Assembly: GCA_001687465.1 (NCBI GenBank)
Contig: LVLI01000294.1
Location: 1 to 64,000, forward strand
DNA length: 64,000 bases
Direction of reading: 5' to 3'
Origin: Halocafeteria seosinensis
Lineage: Eukaryota > Sar > Bigyra > Bicosoecida
Part shown: positions 54,474 to 64,000 of the stretch, piece by piece
Position numbering within the stretch: the first letter of the stretch is position 1
Layout: each line of letters begins with the position of its first letter
Notes under the pieces: generated by a model
The model's database searches: none
Told to the model about the DNA's origin: nothing
Seen by the model: only the letters and a program-made list of their open reading frames with translations
Translations under genes and position numbers: made by a program

Positions 54474-54709
54474 CGTTGAGCGAAGAGTCCACTAGGGTTT
54501 TGCTCCTTGATAAATTCAACATAGTGAGTCATTATGTGATAACAAATAGGGCACAAACTTTTCATCATTTGTGTGATAAGTTCCGGACAGCTTTTGAGGA
54601 ACTTGAGAAGTGTCGTAGAACTCGGGGCAAACCAGTTGCTTAAGGATATTCACATAGACAACGTTGAAACTTCGGCTTTTCTGGGCTTTGTCGATGCTCC
54701 TTCGATCAT
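54470..54709 (-). pseudogene. Small frame interrupted by one in-frame TGA (status uncertain)
   Basis: An ATG at 54709 opens a frame that, apart from a single TGA at codon 20 (54652-54650), runs 79 codons to a TAG at 54472-54470. The second part has protein-like composition, with a CPxC motif and the ending [13 protein letters not shown]. No splice pair of normal size removes the TGA. It is either a recent pseudogene, a missed first exon (the second part being the terminal exon) or chance. I recognise no family. Confidence 0.3.
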
Positions 54710-54721
54710 CGATCACCGTGG

Positions 54722-55857
54722 ATGCATCTGACTGAGAGAATCGAAGTCGCCAGGAGTTGCAAGTCTATGGCAATTGCAAAACGTCTGTTATGGCTATTTC
54801 TATGCCATCTTGATGGCGGTGGAGTACTTGAGGCGCAGCAATTGGCTTCCGTCCTAAAAGCGCATGGGAATTCCAACCCGGTACACCGCAGTAAGGCAGA
54901 AGATACCGGTAGGTTCGAGAGCTACGGAAAGCTCGTATATCCCCAAAAATAGACATGATAGTGCGAAAAGAAGTTTCTCATCGCTTCCTGTCCCAAAATG
55001 TAATTGGGACTGGGACAGCTTTTGTGGACCTACCCTGGGATTGGAACGCCGAAAAACCAGTTCACATCTACCACTTCACAGCGCGAACATTTATGACATC
55101 CAACAGACAAGTGCCACCACGGGACGTCGATTGGGTTGATCTGAGTACCCGACAGTTTTTCACCAAACGCAGTGCCCGTACGTTTGAGGTAAACACGGGT
55201 TATGCGTTGCTGTGTGTCGTCGCCTTTAGAATTGCAGCCTGTGGGGTACTGGGGAGATGGGACTACTTTGCCGGATCCGACAAGATTCCAGGAAGGATTC
55301 GCTGATGACTCATTGCGTCTTTTAGTAGTTGAATATCTCAAAAAGGCTCCCCTTGAGTCGATTGAGCTGGGTTACAGTTGGTGTCGATTCAGCTCCTGCA
55401 CGGCGTCCCACAAAGTGCTAGGGTGTTGTAATATGACGGATGGAGTGTTTGTGTGGCCCGAAGGACTATATCATTACGTAAGGGATCACGATGGTACGTG
55501 GAGACAGAAGGACGAATACCGCTTGTGCCACATGTAAATTGTTTCTTGTAGCATCGACTGGCTGCAGTGAATCCTTCCCACCAGCTAGTCACACATGTGA
55601 TCCAACAAGCGCAATACTTTATGAACGCTAACGAACCGTTGTATCCGATCCTACGCGATCGGAACTCCAACAAACAGGGGAAAAGCCAAGAAACAATTGA
55701 CTATCACGAACTACTACAGTCTGTTAAAAATGCCGAGAACTCAAACAGGCTTATGCTGGAACCAGTAACTACGTCAGACAGCAGTTACGTGGTCGCAATA
55801 AGCATTCCAGAAATGAACAGAACATGGCTCCAAGGAAATACGCTTTTGTCGATTTGA
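54722..55857 (+). CDS. Uncharacterised protein with a TDG-WPEGL-HY motif
   Basis: Exons 54722-54908, 54953-55188, 55238-55477 and 55552-55857; 322 residues. The N-terminus contains a hydrophobic stretch (LLWLFLCHLDGGGV) that could be a signal or anchor. A beta-rich part follows (TGTAFVDLPWDWNAEKPVHIY). PVGYWGDGTTLPDPTRFQEGF then leads to LGCCNMTDGVFVWPEGLYHYHRL. The TDG-x-W/F-x-W-PEGL-x-HY signature is familiar from uncharacterised proteins, many of them bacterial, where it ends a small Cys-containing domain. No function is known to me. Intron 1 is the shortest here (44 nt) and is needed to join the frames. Confidence 0.65.
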
Positions 55858-55892
55858 ACAAGATGATGGAGCGCGCGACACCCTTCGCTACC

Positions 55893-57202
55893 TCAATCAA
55901 GAGCAAGGTCTTGGCTGTTTGACCTGTATCTCGTATTTTGCTTACGCAGCGCTGAATCCATTTTTGGGTCACGATTTCGCCGCCGGTAGGGCATCATCAA
56001 TAAATGATCGAGGTTAGATTGCGTTGGCATGCACGGTCCTGCAAATTACAGTATGGATACTCTTGTAATTGGTCGACCCTCTCCAGTGAGCTGCAGGGGA
56101 TATCACATACCTCTAACCCATCGGGACTGGAGATAAGTTTCACCAGTATCTTCGTCATATAAAATATATCGAAGGGTGTTTCGCGAATTTCCTATCGGGC
56201 CATCGGGTCTACCAGGTGTCAATTCTGGTTCGGTTGCATCAAAGTACAGAAACGCTTCGGCTTCAGGAATATAGACACTGCAGAAGACGTGGACCGTAGG
56301 CTCGTGAATTGCCTCGAAGAGCTCAGGTTCTACTCGTTCTCCGCACCGGAAAATCTCCTTGGTTATGTGTACGATGGTGTAGCCTGCGATGCGTACCAGT
56401 GGCGGCGTAGACACACTCCAGTCTAATCAGTGTAAAAGCACCGCTGCTTACCTGCGGGTATACCGGCTGCTCTTAGTAGTGCGACCTGTAAATTAGTCTT
56501 ATTCGTGCACATGCCTTCCTTGATCTCTGCTGTCTCGCTTGCCTTCATCTCCTTCGGATGTAGCATGTACTGAATATGGTTGCGAACGTAGCGACGGACT
56601 GCGCAGGCAGCGGTGAAGGGAGACGAACCAGCATCGATAATTTCCTTTGCTAACTCCTGTATCCGAGGCGAACGAGAATCACAGATCTCTGTCGGCAACA
56701 GAAACGGTGTGAGGTGCATCATTCCGTCTTCCGGTTCCGGCATGGAAGGTGAGCAGAATGCTCTGAGGGCTTGATACTTCCGCTCTTGTTCAGCCGACAC
56801 ATCCACGGGTGATTCCGCCTCTTCATAGGTGAAATCGTCACTTTCAGCATTCATAATACACTGGTATGCGTTATTTACGGATGAATCTTGCTGCTTCACG
56901 GGAACCACATCTACGAGGTTAGTTTCGTTGACAGCTCCTAGTCTTGCTCGTCGTGATGATTGTCCTGGCCCTCCACCTCCCCTACCATTGGTGCTTGTAT
57001 TGTCTTCCGTCCTGCTCGGTATGGGCGCTCGTCCTGCCTTCTGCTGTTTGTCATTGCCATACTGTCGAGACCTCACGCGGGATTTTGTCTTGGGTGACGA
57101 GGGGTCGTGGTGCCTCTTGGGTTCGCCATCCGAGTTCCCAGCAGGATTCTGTTGGATCAGATTCATCGAATACTGAACCATTCGATTCGCAAAATCGCCC
57201 AT
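55893..57202 (-). CDS. Transglutaminase-like (papain-fold) protein
   Basis: Exons 57202-56452, 56383-56111 and 56038-55893; 389 residues. The N-terminal ~150 residues are basic and disordered (SSRRARL, KTKSRVRSRQYG). The transglutaminase core has IKEGMCTNKTNLQVALLRAAGIPAGY (Cys232), TVHVFCSVYI (His282) and FLYFDATE (Asp299), a complete Cys-His-Asp triad in the usual order. RIQELAKEIID..AACAVRRYVRNHIQY precedes it, as in bacterial and archaeal TGase-core proteins. It could be a cysteine protease/peptidase, amidase or cross-linker; the substrate is unknown. Convergent with the WPEGL gene (35 bp). Confidence 0.8.
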
Positions 57203-57498
57203 CGTCGTTTAGTATCCTGTCGTCACGACAGCAGAAGAGCACACACAGCGCTACCGAACCAACACTATCACACACAGGCGCTGTCAGGCAGCTTGCTAAC
57301 CCTTGCGTTGAAGTCGACGAAAAGAAAGAGCGACGGGCCATGGCCCATGGCAGCAAACCAAAGCAAAGTTCAAGGCGTATATACAGAACCACTTGCGTAC
57401 ATGGCGCCACGATTGTAGATGTTAAGGCTACATGTACTCAGTGATCATGCACTCACTACCCGAAGTGAGAATAAAGCGTCAGAGGATAAACAGTGAAT

Positions 57499-58404
57499 AT
57501 GGCATCGTCGTCGTGGGATTCCTCGGCCACGGGATCATCCGCCGTGGATGGCTCCTCCTCTCCATCCTCTCTGAAGCCAAAACACCGTCTTAAACCCAAA
57601 CCCAGCGGTATTCTCAAAAACAGTAAGGACGGTAGTTCTCCGCGTAGCGATTCGCAAAGCCAGCAGCAGCGAAGGCGAGCCGGGTTTAACATGCAAGAAG
57701 ACTACAGCAGCTACGGAACTAAAGGTGCAGCGTTTGCTGGAGTAGATGCCGCCGCCACAGCGAGCAATGGAGCTTTTCAAGGATCCTACCAGTCCACGGG
57801 AAATGAACGTAGAAAACGTAAAACCCGTGGGATCCAATGGGATGAAAACACACTTGCTGAACATGACAAGGAAAGAGGAACACGCATGCGCATTCGGGAG
57901 CCGAAGACACCATTTGAAGGGAGACGAAATTCTGGTATGTAAACTATGCTGTGGTGGAGAGAACGTTTGTTTAAGAACAATTAGCATATAGCATTGCAGT
58001 CGACTCGATGGATAGTACGGATGGAAATTCCTGTAGTGATGAATGGGATCATGCCATCGGCGTCTCAGGAAGCGAACATGACGTAGCTATGGGTAAGCCT
58101 AAGCTAAGCTATCATTGTATGGTTTCGTGACATCCTCCATTAATAATTTTATTGCTTTCATGACCGATGCACAGGTGATTGGGATGCTCTTAGTAATGGT
58201 GCCACTAATTCTGAGGAAAATCACAATGCCGAATCACCTCCCAAGACAGAATTCGAAGCAGCTCGAGCTGCTCATTATAAAGAGGAAGCAGTAAAAGCCC
58301 AACAGGTGAAAGACCTGTTAAAACGCAGAGGGAAACCGCTGGAAGATGAATTGGACAGTGATGATGAAGACCAAATCAAGGATGGAGATGCTGCTATGGT
58401 ATAG
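57499..58404 (+). CDS. PPP1R2: Protein phosphatase 1 inhibitor-2 family (PPP1R2 / Glc8)
   Basis: Exons 57499-57934, 58000-58092 and 58175-58404; 252 residues, intrinsically disordered. Three PP1 contact regions are present in order: PSGILKNSK (SILK-type), RKRKTRGIQWDENTLAEHDKE..MRIREPKTPFE (the I-2 core; T-P is the GSK3-type phosphosite), and the C-terminal helix FEAARAAHYKEEAVKAQQVKDLL matching the H-Y-N-E-G helix that covers the PP1 active site. HYNEG is changed to HYKEE. It binds and regulates the PP1 catalytic subunit. Confidence 0.85.
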
Positions 58405-58759
58405 CATGGCTGATCTTAAATAACTCAAGAGTACAATACAATATTCATCATGCCCCCTCTTTACTTCACTATTATTGTACGCTGTCTACCCTCCTGAAGT
58501 GTGAAAAACAAATGCACATATGCTGAAGAATTACACCAGTGGCAGACAAGAAAACGGATTGAAGTGCTACACTGATCCTTCGTATAGGGATACTTAACAC
58601 TTAAACTTGATACCACCCAATTTTATCAACGGCTCTGAACCTCTGATTCTCCAATTTGGCGTTTTGCGCCTGTACTGTGGTGATACCCCACTCCAGTTGG
58701 CGATTCTGTGTCCGCTTCGCACTCGTTCACATAAGTTCCATTATCCGTTCGTACTTTCA

Positions 58760-58804
58760 GACACACACACACACACACAAATGTGACAGATAGCCCAACG
58801 GACG
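58760..58804. repeat. (AC)n tract followed by a conserved 24-bp tail, copy 1
   Basis: About ten AC units, then AATGTGACAGATAGCCCA and CGGACG. The same tail follows the AC tract at 58937-58976. Confidence 0.8.
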
Positions 58805-58936
58805 AATACGCGTCTCCTCCTGGGGCTACCTTCTTTTTCTCTCACCATTAAATTCGTCCATTTCTCTCTTCCTTTCGCCTTTTACTTTGCTATGCATCGC
58901 ATTCGGCTTCTTGTCCCAATGTGCAATCAGTTTACG

Positions 58937-58976
58937 TACACACACACACAAATGTGACAGATAGCCCACCGGACGG
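58937..58976. repeat. (AC)n tract followed by the same tail, copy 2
   Basis: About seven AC units, then the same AATGTGACAGATAGCCCA tail with one change (A to C) before CGGACG. A decayed third tail, TGACAGAAAGCCCATCGAAC, lies near 59148 without an AC tract. Confidence 0.8.
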
Positions 58977-59341
58977 GGAATGTTTACGTGCTCTGTCCAA
59001 CTCCGTACTTCGTTTGCGCATGGCTTTTCTTGTTCTGCAATTCGTTTCCGTAGATCTTCTATTACTTCTGCGTTAATGTGAGTCCTCTGAAACAGTTCGT
59101 CTACTAATCATAGGCTTTGGTGGTGCGTTACCAAAAGTCTCACTTCCTGACAGAAAGCCCATCGAACCTGCTCATCTTCAACTTGCTCTGCATGCCTACC
59201 ACTACTGTACATGTCTTAACCATTATTTATGTCTCGTTAGCTGAAGTATTATGTCGCTGCTATTGTTGCGGGAAGACAATTGGTCCAAACATTGTGCCGT
59301 GTTCATTCGATAGCGCAGTGTAGTTGTATTTGGCAGTGAAA

Positions 59342-62233
59342 ATGTCTGGGGAAGCACCGAGAACCCATAGTCTAGATCAACTCCCAGGAGATGAAGATGA
59401 TGAACATGTCTATGCGCATGAAGATAATAACACAGAAATCGAAGAAGAGACGGAAGGAAGCCAAAATGAGGAGAGTTCAGAATTTGATCGACATCCTAAC
59501 GCCAAAGTAGCATCTTTACAGGAAGAATTCCATTCCAGGCAATTCAGCAGAACTCCCCCTCAAGAAGGATCTTCTATGTCGGAACCTGCCCCTCGTACCG
59601 CTGCACTTGCAGCAGAAGAGGAAATTAACGAGTACGGGACAAATGCCGAAGACTCCTCATGGACAGCCGAGTAAGTTGCTGCGAGAAAACAGAGAATTGC
59701 AGGTACAACGTGATTCCCTGGGTTTATTACTGACGCAGTCGTTTTGCCAGATTATTTGGAGTTTCCTGGAATCAGAGTCAGCCACACACAGTAGTTAGTA
59801 CAGTGGGAGCAGACCAAGCCTTGTCCGAAGGAGATTCTTCCGGCCACGGGCGATATAGTAGCTTCGACGCCTCTGAGTCTAGCACAACCACCATGTTTAG
59901 CGCAGCATCTTCACAAGGAGAGCACTCGCGCACGGAAAAGTATGGAGTGGTGCGCAGCAAGGATGATAACGATAGACAGTCGGTAACAAGACTACACAGC
60001 AAAGAACCTGACGAGCTATTCCACAGCGACGGGGTAACCCGGGAACACCAAGCCTATAAGCGCCGAACATGGAAGAACTCAGGCTTCTTCTCACAAATCG
60101 GTTCAATGACATCATTTTCTATATTTAGCAGAGGTAATCCTGGCTGGCATTCTTTACTTTTCCGTTAATGGATACTAGTTTCTTCTCTTTCTGCAGGGCG
60201 GAAGACGACCGAGCGGCGCGTCGATTCTCAAGCTTCGTCGCCCTTAGAGGAAGTTGATAGTGCAGCAAGTACTGGTGGGAGCAACACTGATGGAGAAGAT
60301 CAAAGTACATTGGAAGGGAAAAAAGATATTGCTTCCAACGATGATATCTCTCCTCCTCCGTCACCTCAAGAGCTAGGCTTACCTGGCGAAGTATCCAGTG
60401 CCGTTGAGGCAATGGAAAAAATCCAAGAGCTAGTAAGGGGAACAGACTTCAAGAAAGCAATACGTCATCTTCATAGACGGTGTTTAGAAAAAGAAGAAGA
60501 ATGTTCTCACTTGTACGAGCAATGCTATCAACTGAGGGATGAACGAAAGACAACTAGGAAACAGCTGGAATCGCTAAGGAAGAAGACCAAGGAGCAGGAG
60601 AAAACCATCAATAGATTAAAGGAAACGCTGCGGGAAGTACGCTCGAACCAGTTTGGTGCTAAAACGATGTCGGATGTGTTGCAAAATCTTTCGGAAATGA
60701 GGCAAGGGATTGAATTGAAGAATGCGGAAGCAAGCGTCACGGACACTGCAGAAGAAAGCAACGGGAAGTCAAGGCGACTGTCGGAATCTGATGCCTCTCA
60801 AAAGTACGAATCAGAAAATGTTCTTCCCCATGAGAAGCGAATTGAAATGCTGGAAAAGGTTTATAACGCTGCTGATGGTTTACGAAACCACGCAAAGTAT
60901 CTTCTAGAAACTGACAAACTGCATGAGACGTCAAAGGTATCACAAGCTACAGAAAAAAGCGCACAAGAAGAGGAGCAAACTGCAGAATTTCAGGTTTCGA
61001 GTAGACGGTCAAGCCATATTCGGTTTCTCCCTAAAATACTTGGCGATCCAACCCGAACGCGAGGACGTGGAATCCGCGTCCTGTCCATGGACGGTGGCGG
61101 AGTTCGGTATGTTTTATCACTAGTTGTCCGTGCTGGACTCGCTTACAATGACACGCGTATGATTGTCATCCAGAGGCCTCTTGACACTAGAGTATCTAAG
61201 GCAACTCGAACACAATACGGGGAAGCGAGTAAGTAGCCCGTCCATCAATTGGATTGGTTAATGCTGAAGCGGCGAGTGCATGTATACAGGTACATGAGAT
61301 GTTTGACCTGATTGTTGGCACTTCAACGGGAGGATTTCTTGCGACGTTATTAGGTTTGAAAAATTTAACAATCGACGAGGTGAGAGAAAAATACGACAGA
61401 ATAAGAGCGACGTTTGGTGGCCAGAACGCGATATGGAGGTCAGTGCCGGTGCCTTCGTTGGTTGCATTGTTCGGTTTCCGAAATACTCCACAATGAATTT
61501 GCATCGTTTTACGTGCAGTGAAGTAAAACGGTTCGCCACGGGCTCATCGCATGACGCGCATGCCTTTTCTAAGTTTCTTTTTGAAATTTTTGGCGATGAA
61601 AAAATGGATGAGTCTGTTCCTATTCCAAAAGTATGCGTCGTTTCAGCCGCAGTAGACCCCTATCCTCCGGAGCCCTATCTTTTCCGAAACTATGAATTGT
61701 CTGCATCTGTGAAACCCCATGCCGAGTTCATGGGCACTTCGTCTTGCAAAATGGCCGAGGCAGTGCAGGCGACAACTTGCGCGCCGACATATTACACCCC
61801 GGCAGTGATAGGTGGCCAGAAATTTGTAGATGGAGCAATCGTGGCAAATAATCCAGCAGCCATTGCGCTAACTGAGGCGGCGCTCCTATGGCCCGACCGT
61901 CATTTGGATTGCCTTGTATCGATGGGAACGGGAACACAAACCCCCCGCACAAACAACGTGAACAGCGTCATGGCTTGGGTCCGCACGGTGGTTGAGCTAG
62001 GAATGTCAAATCATATTACACATAAAATTGTCTCGACGGCGCTTGGAGCGAAGTACTACAGGTTCGATGCGGAGGGATTAGGAGATATAGATCTGACGGA
62101 ATACCGACAAGACGTTTTAGATAATATGATCACGAAAGGAAAACGGTATATCCAAAGAGAGAAGGGAAAATTCGATGAACTGTCACGGCTTTTAACGGCG
62201 CTTCCTCTTAATCAAGGGGACGACAGTATGTGA
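59342..62233 (+). CDS. Patatin-like phospholipase (PNPLA8 / iPLA2-gamma-like)
   Basis: Exons 59342-59670, 59739-60133, 60197-61106, 61174-61228, 61290-61438 and 61519-62233; 850 residues. The N-terminal ~530 residues are acidic and disordered, with a coiled coil (~390-450, LRKKTKEQEKTINRLKETLRE). The patatin domain begins RGIRVLSMDGGGVRG (oxyanion loop ~540-546). GTSTGG follows (nucleophile Ser575), then FVDGAIVANNP (Asp717), with TTCAPTYYTP between. The Ser-Asp dyad is complete. Expected to hydrolyse phospholipid acyl chains. Splicing of the 55-nt exon 4 is required to restore GGGVRGLLTLEYL. The stop lies 13 bp from that of the minus-strand repeat gene. Confidence 0.88.
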
Positions 62234-62246
62234 GAGGACTGGTGCT

Positions 62247-64000
62247 TCATGGAAGCGCACCTTTGACTACCCATCGTTGAGCTGTAGAGGTGTTACATGG
62301 TAAAGCAAATGTTACAGTGCACTGAGCTTGATAACAATTTCTTACTTCGTTTCCCAGAGGCCAACGCCTCAAACTGAGGTGATTCATTGAGTATGTCCTT
62401 CACGTGCTTTCGAATGGACACTTCCTGTGCCAGTTTATCTTCCGGATCACTGCGTAGAGTGTAACTATAGTAACTTCCCTTCCTTCTGAATCTAAATGGG
62501 CGTTACTAACTTTTGTTTAATATGGCGAGCAATGTCCACAGCAGTAACTTCGTTTTGTCCCATTGCCCTAATAGCCTGCGATCATGTCTCGTAGTGTGTG
62601 GTAGACCACCATCGGTACGACGGCAAATTACTCACATTGAACGTTGCATCTCGATATTGCTCCTTACGTCCTGACTGTGGCCTGCTTTCACTTTGGGAAG
62701 AAGCAGTGGCCGGCGCAGCCGGGCTACCTCTTTGTTCCCAATGTTTAGCAGTGGCCTTTGACTTAGTAGATAGGAGTTCATCTTTACTCGTAACCACTGA
62801 ATCAACCGATTCCTGAGCGCAAGTAGTGGCAGAATCAGAAGGCTCCATATTGTGCACGTTGGACTCAGTAGATGTCGGTACAAGCGTCGTATCCACGCGG
62901 GAGCCAGAGTTCTGTAGCGGTTGATCTGCTTCTTGAGCGCTTGCAGAAGACAAAACCCAATGTGCTGCGAGTGGACGATTATCTACATCTGTCTTCGTAT
63001 ATTCTAAAGAGAATACGTCTGGCTTACTCTTTGAACCCTGGGATGAGATGGTGGTAAACTGCGGGGACTCATTGAGTACGTCTCTCACGTTCCTTCTGAC
63101 TGTAACTTCCTGAGGGAGTTTATCCTCAGGATCGCTGCAACTACGAGCCAGTGATTCATAATGGATGTGCCGCACCTTGCTCTCTGTACTAATACGCACT
63201 TTTGTTTTAGGTAACGAGCAATTTCTACGGCATTGATTTCATTCTTCCCCAGAGCCCGCATTGCCTGTAAAAAAACCAAAAAATCTCCAAGTACCCGGGA
63301 AACATTGTTTGTTTACAACAAGCACCGTAGCCAAACATTACCTCCAACACTCCCTCCAGGTATTGGCTCTTACGCGCAGTTTTCGATGTTATTTGCTCAG
63401 CAGCTGTAACGGATGCTGCTAAGGACACGCCATTTGCTGGATTACCTTCTTGATCCATCATAGAGGCGGATTGTTCGGCAGCGGTCACTCCTGGAGCTTG
63501 TGACGTTCCGGCAGAGGTCTGTTCAATAGCAGAGCGCGGTATACCGTCACCAGCGGAAGAAGCTGAAATAGTCACCTCCGGAGTGTAGGCAACCGAAGTC
63601 GGTGCTTCGGCTGCAGTCGCGGTTGTGGCACATGTTTGGGACAATTGTGTACTCACTGCAGTTCCCAAATAGGCAGAACGGTCGCCCTCAAGGATCCAAT
63701 ATTGAGCTGTAAGCACACAGTCGTGAACCGGAACTGACCAGCACTAAAAACTACCGTTTTCCGTCCTTACTCTTCTTGCCTTCTACTGGCAAGGCTCTGA
63801 AATCCGGAGATAAGTTCAAGAAATCCTTCACATGTTTACGTACGGATGCTTCTTGAGGCAGTTTATCGTATATGTCACTGCACGGAGAAACGGGTAGAAA
63901 AGGTAGCTACTACCACGAAACGGTTTTGGAAATCCCTTACTTTTGTTTAAGATATCGGGCGATGCCCACGGCACTGACTTCAATCTTGCCCATGGTCCTA
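62247..64000 (-). CDS. Modular protein with three or more copies of an unrecognised ~57-residue domain (5' part outside window)
   Basis: Visible exons: 64000-63941, 63877-63771, 63706-63342, 63264-63200, 63134-63028, 62964-62636, 62575-62511, 62449-62346 and 62281-62247 (stop). A two-exon module recurs: a 65-nt exon (A-M/I-R-A-L/M-G-K/Q-N-E..AV-E/D-IAR-Y/H-L/I-KQ) plus a ~107-nt exon (ND..DKL-P/A-QE..R-K/R-H/N-V-K/R-D..LNESPQF). Introns fall at identical positions and phases in all three copies. A third exon starts TQ-x-W and carries Ser/Thr/Ala-rich linker; in the last copy it is cut to TQRWVVKGALP. The module looks helical, possibly winged-helix-like (inference). No family was recognised. 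Confidence 0.7.

Larger units (their letters stand above)
58405..59341. other. Intergenic, 940 bp, with dinucleotide repeats
   Basis: Holds the two AC-repeat blocks listed next. A 68-codon GTG/TTG-started frame (59117-59323) lacks an ATG and family similarity. Confidence 0.45.

Noticed and set aside
62247-64000. Alba-type nucleic-acid-binding domains in the repeat gene
   Set aside because: The AxGxNE..AVxIAR stretch recalls the Alba helix, but the following module lacks Alba's beta strands and spacing.

Overview
The window is nuclear DNA of a unicellular or otherwise compact eukaryote. Genes lie on both strands, are mostly 50-700 bp apart, and are split by short GT-AG introns of about 44-110 nt (donors mostly GTAAGT-like, acceptors mostly YGCAG). 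The standard genetic code fits everywhere, and there is no operon or bacterial promoter logic. I reconstructed exon chains by hand by checking that phases join and that family motifs run across the joints. About thirty genes result. Gene content (mitochondrial HslV, an RHL1-like topoisomerase VI partner, an LPEAT-like acyltransferase) leans toward an alga or a related protist, but a class-I-like PI3-kinase and a WNK kinase are also present. I do not assign a lineage.

Left part (1-16.4 kb): the 5' half of the Rieske subunit of complex III (cut by the left edge), mitochondrial ribosomal protein mL41, a REEP/Yop1 ER-shaping protein, a 1,623-residue intronless PI3-kinase carrying a cyclic-nucleotide-binding domain and a GAF domain, mitochondrial HslV protease, a DUF2817 M14-like metallopeptidase in eight exons, a beta-propeller-like protein, an acidic protein with an N-myristoylation/palmitoylation start, and a tiny three-exon coiled-coil protein.

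Middle (16.4-42.1 kb): a cation-chloride cotransporter, the histone chaperone SPT16, a mucin-like single-pass membrane protein, an RHL1 homologue, a MUT-7/EXD3-type exonuclease, ribulose-phosphate 3-epimerase with a 5-nt microexon, ribosomal protein uS13 (RPS18), a WNK kinase, a TPR-TMEM33 fusion, an LPEAT/LPCAT-like acyltransferase and a stand-alone YVH1 zinc-binding domain.

Right part (43.1-64 kb): an RCC1/BTB protein, an MRH-domain sorting receptor, a RibD/Rib2-type deaminase, a HELLS/DDM1-like SNF2 ATPase, an uncharacterised WPEGL-motif protein, a transglutaminase-like protein, protein phosphatase inhibitor 2, a patatin-like phospholipase, and a gene built of at least three copies of an unrecognised ~57-residue module (cut by the right edge).

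Themes: membrane-lipid signalling (PI3K, PNPLA8-like lipase, LPEAT), ion and volume control (WNK and its classical target class CCC in one window), mitochondrial proteins and chromatin. The strongest candidate for something undescribed is the PI3K whose own polypeptide appears able to sense a cyclic nucleotide. Next are the modular repeat gene at the right edge, the TPR-TMEM33 fusion and the minimal YVH1.
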